This document shows, piece by piece, positions 56,229 to 64,000 of a stretch of 64,000 bases of DNA (position 1 is the stretch's first letter; each line of letters starts with the position of its first letter). The translations under genes were made by a program, and so were the position numbers. Below the pieces are notes generated by a model. The model was not told the origin of the DNA and did not search any database. It was given only the letters and a program-made list of their open reading frames with translations. Source of the stretch: Bacillota bacterium (GTDB lineage: Bacteria > Bacillota > Clostridia > Lachnospirales > Lachnospiraceae); assembly GCA_023439505.1 (NCBI GenBank), contig JAEXNR010000017.1, positions 62,001 through 126,000 on the forward strand, in the 5' to 3' direction.

Positions 56229-56257
56229 TTGTAAAAGAGGTTATCCTCTAGTAAAAT
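56229..56257 (+). promoter_or_regulatory. Sigma-A-type promoter of the EF-G paralogue with palindromic spacer
   Basis: TTGTAA (56229-56234), 17-base spacer, TAAAAT (56252-56257). The spacer contains AGAGG-TTAT-CCTCT, a perfect five-base inverted repeat that may bind a regulator. Confidence 0.55.
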
Positions 56258-56281
56258 ATACTAAGAGGTATTATTAGGTGA

Positions 56282-56371
56282 TTATCACAAAGGCATGAGA
56301 TCTTACGTTATGGGTAGCTTTGCCGGAAAGTGGTACAAGCCCATAAAGTGATAATAATCTGCCTGTGATAA
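56282..56371 (+). promoter_or_regulatory. Structured leader of the EF-G paralogue, class unknown
   Basis: A closing stem TTATCACA/TGTGATAA with GGCA/TGCC (56282-56295 with 56360-56371) encloses a second stem TTATGGG/CCCATAA (56308-56314 with 56340-56346) and a CTTT/AAAG hairpin. A long unpaired purine-rich tail precedes the ATG at 56523. It does not match a riboswitch known to me. Confidence 0.5.
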
Positions 56372-56522
56372 GAGGCATGATATGTTTTGCTCAGTGTATC
56401 CACGCACTGATCCATAAAACGAGAGCTGGATAACAGTTCTTATTCTGCCATCAGTGTTGTCCGTACACCAGTTGAATGCTCCCTACTATTAACTACTAAT
56501 AATTGTATTGGAGGAAATCAGC

Positions 56523-58610
56523 ATGAATGTTTATACTTCGGAAAAGATTCGCAACGTTATTTTGTTGGGCCACGGTGGCTGTGGCAAGACTACTTTAGTC
56601 GAAGCCATGGCGTACACAACAGGGATACTAAAGCGTCAAGGGAAAGTTGAAGAGGGAAATACAATCAGTGATTACGACAAGGAAGAACAGAAGAGATTGT
56701 TCTCCATCAGTACAACGGTAGTACCGGTAATTTATGAGGACATGAAGATTAACATCTTAGACACTCCGGGTTATTTTGACTTTGTAGGTGAAATTGAAGA
56801 GGCATTAACGGTTGCGGATGCTGCTGTTATTGTAATTTCTGCAAAAGCAGGCGTAGAAGTTGGTACCATGAGGGCATGGGATTTCTGCGAGAAATTTCAG
56901 CTTCCAAGAATTTTCTTTGTAACCGATATGGATGATGATAATGCCAGTTATCGAGAAGTAGTGGAAAAATTGACACAAATGTATGGAAAGAAGATAGCAC
57001 CGTTTCATATTCCCATCAGGGAGAATGAGAAATTTGTAGGTTTTGTTAATGTAGTAAAGATGGCGGGTAGAAGGTTTACCACGGCCAGTGATTATGTGGA
57101 ATGCGATATTCCGGATTATAGTCAGGAAAATTTATCGAAGTTCAGAGAAGTTTTGCTGGATGCTGTTGCCGAGACCAGTGAAGATTTAATGGAAAAATAT
57201 TTTGCAGGAGAGGAATTTACGCAGCAGGAGATATCAGACGCACTTCGAAATAATGTAATAGATGGAACAATTGTCCCGGTGCTTATGGGTTCGGGAATTA
57301 ATGCCCAGGGTTCTACCATGCTTTTGCAGGCAATTGATAAATATTTTCCGGATCCTGCAAGAAGACGTATGACTGGGAAGAATGTCAAGACAGACGCAGA
57401 ATTTATCGCAGATTATGACGATAAGAAACCTTTTTCCGCCAGAGTTTTTAAGACCATTGCCGACCCTTTTATCGGTAAATTTACGCTGTTTAAGGTTTGC
57501 ACCGGAGTATTAAATTCTGAGGTGGCTGTTTATAATGCGGTGAAGGATACGGAAGAAAAAATTTCAAGAATCTATGTATTAAGGGGAAAAGAGCAGATTG
57601 AGGTCAGCGAGCTGCGCGCCGGAGATATCGGTGCACTGGGCAAGTTATCCGATACACTTACGGGAGATACCCTCTCCACTAAGGCAGCTCCCATCGTATA
57701 CGATCCCATCGTAATGTCCACCCCCTATACCTATCAACGGTTTAAAACAAAGAACAAAGGGGACGATGATAAAGTATCCCAGGCACTCGGAAAGCTGATG
57801 GATGAAGATCTGACCTTAAAGATGGTGAATGATAAGGAGAACAGACAGACTCTGCTTTACGGTATCGGAGATCAGCAGCTGGAGATTGTTGTTAGTAAGC
57901 TCTTTACCAAGTATAAAGTCGAGATTGAAATGATGAAACCCAGAGTTCCTTATCGGGAAACCCTACGCAAGAAGGTAAGGGTACAGGGGAAATATAAAAA
58001 GCAATCCGGTGGCCACGGTCAATATGGTGATGTTCACATTGAATTTGAACCTTCGGGAGATATGGAAAGCGCATATGTATTTGAAGAAAAAGTATTTGGC
58101 GGTTCAGTGCCAAGGAATTATTTTCCTGCTGTAGAGAAGGGGATCGGGGAATGTGTATTGAAGGGACCGGTTGCAGGTTATCCCGTGGTTGGCTTAAAGG
58201 CTACGCTGGTGGACGGATCTTACCATCCGGTAGATTCCTCTGAAATGGCATTTAAGATGGCTACCATTCAGGCGTTTAAGCAAGGTTTTATGGAGGCTTC
58301 TCCCGTTTTACTCGAACCGATTGCATCCTTAAAGGTAATAGTTCCTGATAAATTTACCGGTGATATCATGGGGGATTTGAACAAACGCCGGGGAAGAGTA
58401 CTTGGCATGAACCCTGTCACCGGAGGAAAGCAGGAAATTGTAGCAGATATTCCGTTATCGGAATTGTATGGGTACTCTACCGATCTTCGTTCCATGACGG
58501 GAGGAATCGGAGATTATTCCTATGCGTTTTCACGATATGAACAGGCACCTTCTGATGTGCAGCAGAAAGTAATTGAAGAAAATGCGAAAGAGGAAGAAAG
58601 CGCATCGTAA
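56523..58610 (+). CDS. Elongation-factor-G-like GTPase (paralogue)
   Basis: 695 residues with all EF-G domains. G1 is GHGGCGKTT (16-24), G3 DTPGYFDFVGE. The G4 NKxD motif is replaced by TDMD (134-137), an unusual change in the guanine-recognition loop. Domain IV (GGHGQYGDVHIEF) and C-terminal GYSTDLRSMTGG are intact. This is the EF-G-like/FusA2 branch, not the canonical str-operon FusA. The ATG at 56523 follows GGAGG. It could act in ribosome recycling, stress or antibiotic protection; unproven. Confidence 0.9.
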   Translation: MNVYTSEKIRNVILLGHGGCGKTTLVEAMAYTTGILKRQGKVEEGNTISDYDKEEQKRLFSISTTVVPVIYEDMKINILDTPGYFDFVGEIEEALTVADAAVIVISAKAGVEVGTMRAWDFCEKFQLPRIFFVTDMDDDNASYREVVEKLTQMYGKKIAPFHIPIRENEKFVGFVNVVKMAGRRFTTASDYVECDIPDYSQENLSKFREVLLDAVAETSEDLMEKYFAGEEFTQQEISDALRNNVIDGTIVPVLMGSGINAQGSTMLLQAIDKYFPDPARRRMTGKNVKTDAEFIADYDDKKPFSARVFKTIADPFIGKFTLFKVCTGVLNSEVAVYNAVKDTEEKISRIYVLRGKEQIEVSELRAGDIGALGKLSDTLTGDTLSTKAAPIVYDPIVMSTPYTYQRFKTKNKGDDDKVSQALGKLMDEDLTLKMVNDKENRQTLLYGIGDQQLEIVVSKLFTKYKVEIEMMKPRVPYRETLRKKVRVQGKYKKQSGGHGQYGDVHIEFEPSGDMESAYVFEEKVFGGSVPRNYFPAVEKGIGECVLKGPVAGYPVVGLKATLVDGSYHPVDSSEMAFKMATIQAFKQGFMEASPVLLEPIASLKVIVPDKFTGDIMGDLNKRRGRVLGMNPVTGGKQEIVADIPLSELYGYSTDLRSMTGGIGDYSYAFSRYEQAPSDVQQKVIEENAKEEESAS

Positions 58611-58691
58611 TGATTGCTAATGCACGTACTAAGTTTTCATTAAAGTTTTATTTGTATCAAAATAAAAGTTTCATTTGTACCAAAATTAAGG

Positions 58692-58738
58692 TTGTATTTG
58701 ATTCCTTTTTCCTTTATAATGATTCCTCCTGGAGGAAT
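58692..58738 (+). promoter_or_regulatory. Promoter of the purine permease with adjacent palindrome
   Basis: TTGTAT (58692-58697), 17-base spacer, TATAAT (58715-58720), directly followed by ATTCCTCC-T-GGAGGAAT (58722-58738), a perfect eight-base inverted repeat around the expected start site. Upstream, at 58628-58700, a 24-base unit (AAGTTT-ATTTGTA-CAAAAT) is repeated about two and a half times. Confidence 0.6.
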
Positions 58739-58842
58739 TGATAAATATCATTAAATTGGAAATGCTATTCAAACACAGGAATACACAATCAAATATAATT
58801 TTATGAAGGGCATCTAATTATATAATGAATCAACATCTCCGC

Positions 58843-58893
58843 TTCCAGGATATGACCAAAAGTAGTAAGGCCCCCTGGAAGCGGTGTTTTTTG
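58843..58893 (+). terminator. Attenuator-like terminator in the purine permease leader
   Basis: CCGCTTCCAGG and CCTGGAAGCGG form an 11-base perfect stem with a loop of about 25 bases, followed by TGTTTTTTG. It lies 110 bases downstream of the promoter and 100 bases before the gene, so a regulated leader is likely. The conserved core of purine riboswitches was not found. Confidence 0.7.
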
Positions 58894-58997
58894 CTGTAAG
58901 ATAAGATTATAATGGTGTCAAAAACCTGTGTGATTGCGGATATTACAGGCACAGATGAGCTGACACTTTATAATAAAAATATAGAAGGAGAGTATTT

Positions 58998-60446
58998 ATG
59001 GAGAGATTTTTTAGACTTAAGGAACATGGAACGAATGTCTCTACGGAAGTGATCGCGGGCTTAACAACATTTTTTGCAATGGCGTACATTATTTTTGTTA
59101 ATCCTAATATCCTGAGTCAGACGGGGATGAATCCACAGGCAGTATTTCTGGCCACTATTATTTCTTCGGTGGCAGGTACATTGGTAATGGGACTTTTTGC
59201 AAATGTACCATATGCACAGGCTCCCGGTATGGGACTGAATGCATTCTTTACATTTACTGTGGTATTTATGTTTGGATTTAGCTGGCAGCAGGCACTGGCA
59301 ATGGTATTTCTGTGCGGTATCATCAATGTAATTATCACCATAACAAAGCTCCGGAAGCTGATCATTAAAGCCATCCCGGAGAGTTTACAAAATGCAATTG
59401 GCGGTGGTATTGGCATCTTTATCGCATTTATCGGGATCAAAGATGCGGGATTGCTGGATTTTACGGCTAATCCCACGACATTTAAATCAGTTGCGGGAAC
59501 AATCCCGATTGATCCTGCAAAGGATACGATCGTTGCAGACAGCAGTATCGTTCCGGCCCTGGTGAAATTTAACAACCCGGCAGTTTTACTGGCATTAATC
59601 GGAATTATTGCCACCATCGTTTTATTGGTGCTTAAGGTTAAGGGTGCAATCTTTATTGGAATTATTTTAACCACAATTCTTGGCATCCCTATGGGAGTTA
59701 CCAATACGGATATAAAAGTTTCTGATCTGGGTTCTACCTTTAGCGCTCTTTCGGATACCTTTGGCGCAGCATTTGGAAAAGACGGGATACAGTCACTCTT
59801 TTCAGATGTGTCCAGAATACCTTTGGTACTTACAACGATTTTTGCATTTAGTTTATCAGATACGTTTGATACACTGGGGACCTTTATCGGAACAGGAAAA
59901 AGAACAGGCATTTTTGATGCTGCCGATGAGAAAGCTCTTCAGGAAGGAAAAGGCTTTAAATCCAAGATGGATAAGGCGTTATTTGCAGATTCAATCGCAA
60001 CTTCCATTGGTGCTGTATTTGGTACTTCCAATACAACAACTTATGTGGAAAGTGCTGCAGGTATCGGCGCAGGAGGGCGCACCGGCTTAACTTCTGTTGT
60101 AACTGCTATTATGTTCATCATCAGTGCATTTCTGGCACCGATCATTGGTATTGTCCCTACCCAGGCCACCGCTCCGGCCCTGATTGCCGTAGGTATCATG
60201 ATGATGGCTTCCTTTAAGGATATCCTGTGGGGAGATCTTGAGGCGGCAATTCCGGCCTTTTTCGCTTCCGTATTTATGGCATTTGCTTATAGTATTTCGT
60301 ATGGAATCGCAGCCGGATTTATCTTCTACTGTATCATTAAGCTTGTTAAGGGAAAGGCAAAGGATATCAGTATTGTACTATGGATTGCAACATTATTGTT
60401 TGTGCTGAACTTTGTGGTATTGGCAATTATGGAGTATCTGAAATAG
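58998..60446 (+). CDS. NCS2-family purine permease (PbuG/AzgA-like)
   Basis: 482 residues, about 12-13 membrane helices. Motifs AGLTTFFAMAYIIFVNP, QAPGMGLNAFFTFTVV, GGGIGIFIAFIGIKDAG and FGTSNTTTYVESAAGI are those of the adenine/guanine/hypoxanthine transporters. It should import nucleobases with protons. GGAG lies upstream of the ATG. The leader suggests control by a purine or related ligand, not identified. Confidence 0.93.
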   Translation: MERFFRLKEHGTNVSTEVIAGLTTFFAMAYIIFVNPNILSQTGMNPQAVFLATIISSVAGTLVMGLFANVPYAQAPGMGLNAFFTFTVVFMFGFSWQQALAMVFLCGIINVIITITKLRKLIIKAIPESLQNAIGGGIGIFIAFIGIKDAGLLDFTANPTTFKSVAGTIPIDPAKDTIVADSSIVPALVKFNNPAVLLALIGIIATIVLLVLKVKGAIFIGIILTTILGIPMGVTNTDIKVSDLGSTFSALSDTFGAAFGKDGIQSLFSDVSRIPLVLTTIFAFSLSDTFDTLGTFIGTGKRTGIFDAADEKALQEGKGFKSKMDKALFADSIATSIGAVFGTSNTTTYVESAAGIGAGGRTGLTSVVTAIMFIISAFLAPIIGIVPTQATAPALIAVGIMMMASFKDILWGDLEAAIPAFFASVFMAFAYSISYGIAAGFIFYCIIKLVKGKAKDISIVLWIATLLFVLNFVVLAIMEYLK

Positions 60447-60601
60447 AATAAGGTTACGGACTAACTTCCCATAACCTTACAAAAGGCGGTTGAAATGATT
60501 GAATTCAGGATATAATAAATTGGTAACACAAGGGAAGCAATCTTACTGTAAAGCAATTGAGCTCGCATAACTTATGTAATACAGTGGAAATGAGGATGCT
60601 T

Positions 60602-62452
60602 ATGAAACAAGGAAATAAATTAAGAACCAGACTGTTGGGATTGACCAATACCATGTACCGTTTCCCTATGACTATCGTTATCCTGTTTGTGATGATGGTG
60701 ATCAATGGACTAAGAATCACACATTCCGGCAGGGATGGTGAGACAAAGATCCTTATAGCTCTGGCTATGGGGGCAGTGTTGTTCGTGATTCTTCAGATCG
60801 TATATGAAGAGTATCTGCATCAATCATTCTTACGCTGCTTGATGGCTGCCGTTTCGTTTGTTTTTATGACTGGTTATTATCTGCTGTTATATTTTAATCC
60901 CTGGGATAATAAATTTCAGATCAGATCTGTCGTACTGTTATTTATCCTGTTTATCCTGTATCTTTGGGTACCCACGATAAGCAGGAGGATTTGTTTTAAT
61001 AGAAGCTTTATGGCAGCCTTTCAGTCTTTTTTTATAACCTTGTTTTTCTGTGGTATTTTTTATTTCGGAGTTTGCCTGATATTAGCTGCAATTGATATGC
61101 TTATTTTTTCTGTAGATGCGTATGCTTATCTGCATGCCGCAAACATCATTTTTGTATTTTTTGCTCCGTTCTATTATCTATCACTGGTCCCCCAAGGAGA
61201 ACAGGAGGAGGAGAGAGTACCGGTTCTGATCCCGGGTAAGATAGAGGAGGCTCTGGATATTCTTGAGGGCAGCAAACCTGAGATAAATACCAGTCAACAG
61301 GAGCCGGAGCGTTATAAGAAGAATTGGAGTAAGGCTTCCACTCCCGCCAGATTCCTGGTAAATCTGATCACCTTTGTTATTATACCGGTTACTGCCGTAT
61401 TCACAATAATACTTCTGCTCTATCTTATCCTTAATATAGCAGGAAATTTCTGGAGTGAGAATTTGCTGGAACCTATGTTAATGTCCTATTCCATTGGCGG
61501 AATTATCATCTATCTTCTGGCGAGCCGAATTGATAACAAGATCGCCAGGTGTTTTCGTCTGATTTTTCCCAAGATTCTGGTGATCGTTGTTCTGTTTCAA
61601 ACCATGTCCTCCATTGCCAAGACAGGGGAGATCGGACTAACTTACGGACGTTATTATGTACTTTTGTTCGGAATATTTGCAACTATCTCAGGGATATTAT
61701 TCAGTATTTTCTCCGTGGAGAAGAATGGTTGGATTGCACCGATCTTAATCATATTATCGCTGATCTCCATTATTCCGCCTGCCGATGCTTTCTCAATGAG
61801 CAGAATCAGTCAGATTGGCAGAATGGAAGCGGTATTAAGAAAAAATAACATGCTGGAAGGAGATCAAATTCGTTACAAGGACCAGCTGACGCAAGCGGAT
61901 AAGTCTGTGATTAGAACTGCGTATGAGTATCTAAATCATAATAACGAATTGGACAATGTCGGTTGGATGAGTGCTTTCAGCAGACCATACCAGTTTGAAG
62001 TTATCTTTGGATTTCCTGAATTTGATTTTATTGATAAGAATAATAGCAGATACTATTATGTTGAGCAGGGTGCTCCGATTGCAGTCAGCGGATATGATTA
62101 TATGATTCGTATGACGGTAAACAATGGCTCCGTTGGCGGAGTTCTCAGTAGTTTTACCATTGACAAAAGCCGATATACCTTAAGCTATGATACCACAAAT
62201 AAAATACCTGGTGAGATTGTTTTAAATAAAAACGGGACAGAGGAGTTAGTGCGGTTTGAAATCATGAAATTATTCCGCCAATACGATGCATTGCCACCGG
62301 AAGACTCTTTGATTACTTATGAAGAAGCTTCTTATACCGTGGAAGGAGATGCTTGCAGAGTAACATTTGTAGCGAGTACGATAAATCTGAATTACTGGGA
62401 AATGCAGGAAGATAATTCTTCGGATGGATATTTCTTCATTGATATGAAATAG
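60602..62452 (+). CDS. DUF4153 membrane protein
   Basis: 616 residues with about ten to twelve membrane helices in the first 400 residues, containing the DUF4153 core (YLHAANIIFVFFAPFYYLS, FLVNLITFVIIPVTAVF), and a soluble C-terminal domain. The start at 60602 follows TGAGG; longer in-frame starts lack one. Function unknown. Between it and the purine permease, TAAGGTTA...TAACCTTA (60451-60475) forms a hairpin without a T run. Confidence 0.85.
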   Translation: MKQGNKLRTRLLGLTNTMYRFPMTIVILFVMMVINGLRITHSGRDGETKILIALAMGAVLFVILQIVYEEYLHQSFLRCLMAAVSFVFMTGYYLLLYFNPWDNKFQIRSVVLLFILFILYLWVPTISRRICFNRSFMAAFQSFFITLFFCGIFYFGVCLILAAIDMLIFSVDAYAYLHAANIIFVFFAPFYYLSLVPQGEQEEERVPVLIPGKIEEALDILEGSKPEINTSQQEPERYKKNWSKASTPARFLVNLITFVIIPVTAVFTIILLLYLILNIAGNFWSENLLEPMLMSYSIGGIIIYLLASRIDNKIARCFRLIFPKILVIVVLFQTMSSIAKTGEIGLTYGRYYVLLFGIFATISGILFSIFSVEKNGWIAPILIILSLISIIPPADAFSMSRISQIGRMEAVLRKNNMLEGDQIRYKDQLTQADKSVIRTAYEYLNHNNELDNVGWMSAFSRPYQFEVIFGFPEFDFIDKNNSRYYYVEQGAPIAVSGYDYMIRMTVNNGSVGGVLSSFTIDKSRYTLSYDTTNKIPGEIVLNKNGTEELVRFEIMKLFRQYDALPPEDSLITYEEASYTVEGDACRVTFVASTINLNYWEMQEDNSSDGYFFIDMK

Positions 62453-62542
62453 GGGCCACATATCGATGAAATCAGGAATCCAAAATATGCAAAAAAAGGG
62501 TGATATTTGAGGCGAAAAGTGAGGATTAAATTAGAAGTATGA

Positions 62543-62571
62543 TTGACATATAAATTAGTATGTTGTAAACT
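62543..62571 (+). promoter_or_regulatory. Sigma-A-type promoter of the binding-protein gene
   Basis: TTGACA (62543-62548), 17-base spacer, TAAACT (62566-62571). Confidence 0.65.
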
Positions 62572-62599
62572 TATTAATGGATTTTATAATCTGAATGAG

Positions 62600-62686
62600 T
62601 AATCTCTGTGATGTTACAACCCTATCAGGAGAGAGTCGGGGACTATAGACGTTAAGCTATAACCTGGGTAATACTCAGGTTTTTTA
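62600..62686 (+). promoter_or_regulatory. Leader with terminator hairpin before the binding-protein gene
   Basis: AACCTGGGT pairs with ACTCAGGTT (62661-62680), followed by TTTTTT; upstream sits a TATA...TATA hairpin and a purine-rich GGAGAGAGTCGGGG segment. The layout (promoter, structured region, terminator, gene) fits a riboswitch or attenuator, but no class could be assigned. Confidence 0.5.
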
Positions 62687-62775
62687 TTGTGAAAATAATC
62701 CTTTCATTCTACGGGAAAGAGGATACCGGATTTTACACATCAGATTAAGATAGAATTACGAGAGGAGAAAGTAAG

Positions 62776-63672
62776 ATGAGAAAAAAAATTATGACTTTTC
62801 TTGTTGTTACCATTACGGTAATGGCATTTGTCGTTGGGTGTGGAACCAAGGACAAAGATGATACAAATAACTCAACCGGTACCGGTAGTACCGATAATCA
62901 GGCAACTGCAACACCCGGTGAGGAAACTCCCGCAGCAAAGGAAACATTTAAGGTTGGCATGGAGTGCGGCTATCCACCTTTTAACTGGACCCAGCTTGGT
63001 TCCGACAACGGTGGCGTTCCCATTGCCGGTACTGCAGAATATGCAGGTGGCTATGATGTTGAAATAGCGAAAAAGATTGCGGATAGCTTAGGCAAAGAGT
63101 TGGTAATTGTTAAAACCGAATGGGATGGTCTGGTTCCTGCATTAATGTCAGGTAAGATCGATGCCATTATCGCCGGTATGTCACCGACAGCCGAGCGTAA
63201 AGAGTCCATTGACTTTACAGATAATTACTATAAATCTGATCTGGTAATGGTAGTGAAAAAGGGTGGTGCTTATGAAAACGCTACTTCGATTCAGGATTTT
63301 GCAGGCGCGAAAATTACAGCTCAGTTGAATACCTTCCACTACAGTGTAATTGACCAGATTGAAGGTGTGAAGAAACAGACAGCAATGGACAACTTTCCTG
63401 CGATGAGAGTAGCACTTGAAGCAGGTTCCATTGACGGATATGTATCCGAGCGTCCGGAGGGGATCAGTGCTTCCGCAGCAAATAATAAATTTGCTATGGT
63501 TGCTTTCCAGGATGGTTTTAAAACATCTGAAGATGATACTGCTATCGCAGTAGGTGTCAAAAAGGGAAGCGATTTAACACCGAAGATCAACGAAATTTTA
63601 GCAGGAATTTCTGATGATGATAAACTGAGTATAATGGATACAGCGATTCAAAATCAACCGGCAGCAGAATAA
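62776..63672 (+). CDS. Amino-acid-type ABC binding lipoprotein (glutamine-like)
   Basis: 298 residues. Lipobox VVGC near residue 23, a Thr/Gly-rich linker, then SBP_bac_3: FKVGMECGYPPFNWTQ, GGYDVEIAKKIADSLGKEL, IIAGMSPTAERKESIDFT. This is the glutamine/arginine type. Permease and ATPase genes should follow in a normal operon, but a terminator comes right after. It is therefore a lone binding protein or one split from its transporter. It differs from the one at 8159. Confidence 0.9.
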   Translation: MRKKIMTFLVVTITVMAFVVGCGTKDKDDTNNSTGTGSTDNQATATPGEETPAAKETFKVGMECGYPPFNWTQLGSDNGGVPIAGTAEYAGGYDVEIAKKIADSLGKELVIVKTEWDGLVPALMSGKIDAIIAGMSPTAERKESIDFTDNYYKSDLVMVVKKGGAYENATSIQDFAGAKITAQLNTFHYSVIDQIEGVKKQTAMDNFPAMRVALEAGSIDGYVSERPEGISASAANNKFAMVAFQDGFKTSEDDTAIAVGVKKGSDLTPKINEILAGISDDDKLSIMDTAIQNQPAAE

Positions 63673-63688
63673 TTTAATTGATTTTTAG

Positions 63689-63732
63689 AGGCTGTCCCAA
63701 AACTCTGGATTTTATTTGGGGCAGTCTTTTCT
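63689..63732 (+). terminator. Intrinsic terminator after the binding-protein gene
   Basis: AGGCTGTCCCAAA pairs with TTTGGGGCAGTCT using two GU pairs, followed by TTTCTT. Confidence 0.8.
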
Positions 63733-64000
63733 TATTGAATATGGAGAAATTTGGGATCGGCTTATTCGATTGAAGCACTCTGTACAGGATCGTATCCAGG
63801 CGTGAGGAAAATGATGTCAGCTATGCCGGGGGCGGTCGGTGTGCCCTGACAGGGCTTAGCGGTTTTGCTACATATGACAGTCCGGCAGAAGTGCATTTTT
63901 AGCGGAGAGTATAGAGGAACATAATGAATTCATGGTTGGATATCAGCTATTGATGCATGATAATAGAACACAGAAGTTCACGTTTTTCTATTACGATGTA
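63731..64000 (+). pseudogene. Frameshifted gene remnant running off the window
   Basis: Three open stretches in different frames read as one continuous protein: LIEYGEIWDRLIRLKHSVQD ending near 63802, then REENDVSYAGGG...FATYDSPAEVHF ending near 63900, then LAESIEEHNEFMVGYQLLMH...FFYYDV to the window end. The second shift sits in a TTTTT run. No start codon or ribosome site is present, and it begins inside the terminator. The family was not recognised. Sequencing error is the alternative. Confidence 0.4.

Noticed and set aside
58843..58893. Purine riboswitch before the purine permease
   Set aside because: The conserved loop and junction bases of the purine aptamer could not be found; only a terminator hairpin is supported.
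59117..59911. 264-codon minus-strand open frame inside the purine permease gene
   Set aside because: It is antisense to a conserved transporter and low in complexity, as expected for a shadow frame.

Overview
The window looks like chromosome from a low-GC, anaerobic Firmicute of the Clostridia, most likely Lachnospiraceae and close to the Lachnoclostridium (Clostridium) phytofermentans type. This is inferred from AT-rich spacers, strong GGAGG ribosome sites, consensus sigma-A promoters, a tyrosine T-box, a giant 2-hydroxyacyl-CoA dehydratase activase, GH65 phosphorylases and DUF4179/ECF-sigma and DUF4173/DUF4153 families. No rRNA, tRNA, CRISPR array, phage or complete insertion sequence was recognised.

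Layout. 1-4711: the end of a molybdopterin oxidoreductase, its four-cluster ferredoxin subunit, MoeA and a MobA-MobB fusion, forming a molybdoenzyme-plus-cofactor operon. 5244-10599: the most unusual unit, two nitrogenase-component-1-like subunits directly followed by a lipoprotein solute-binding protein and two amino-acid-type ABC permeases. No NifH-like reductase and no transporter ATPase lie in the window. 10789-15751: a DUF2752 membrane protein (minus strand), then a homocysteine methyltransferase/methylene-THF reductase and a short MetH. 16145-20573: a membrane-protein/HTH trio and two family-2 glycosyltransferases. 20810-23029: ilvN-ilvC with a repeat-filled intergenic region, and a small ACT protein. 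23236-26683: response regulator, ABC transporter and histidine kinase.

27025-40051 is an alpha-glucoside/glucan locus. It encodes a sortase-anchored surface protein, a sugar ABC importer (binding protein and two permeases), two GH65 phosphorylases, a LacI repressor (minus strand), beta-phosphoglucomutase, a membrane-anchored beta-helix hydrolase of the GH28/GH49 type and a membrane-anchored F5/8-type carbohydrate-binding protein. The inferred flow is surface cleavage of a glucan, import of oligosaccharides, phosphorolysis to beta-glucose 1-phosphate and conversion to glucose 6-phosphate.

40323-48405: a 1408-residue CoA-dehydratase activase and a heterodimeric ABC exporter. 48568-50201: T-box-controlled tyrS. 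50213-52056 (minus): ECF sigma factor and DUF4179 anti-sigma. 52417-56019 (minus): aroF-tyrA-aroA, a shikimate/tyrosine operon with a consensus promoter. 56229-58610: a structured leader and an EF-G paralogue. 58692-60446: a purine permease with an attenuator-like leader. 60602-63672: a DUF4153 protein and a glutamine-type binding protein. 63731-64000: a frameshifted gene remnant.

Strongest candidates for new biology are the nitrogenase-like/ABC-permease unit, the six tandem GAAA-loop hairpins that copy the ilvC ribosome-binding site, the heptamer tract in a 5' leader at 16023-16092, and the structured leader before the EF-G paralogue. All assignments come from reading the sequence; no database search was run.
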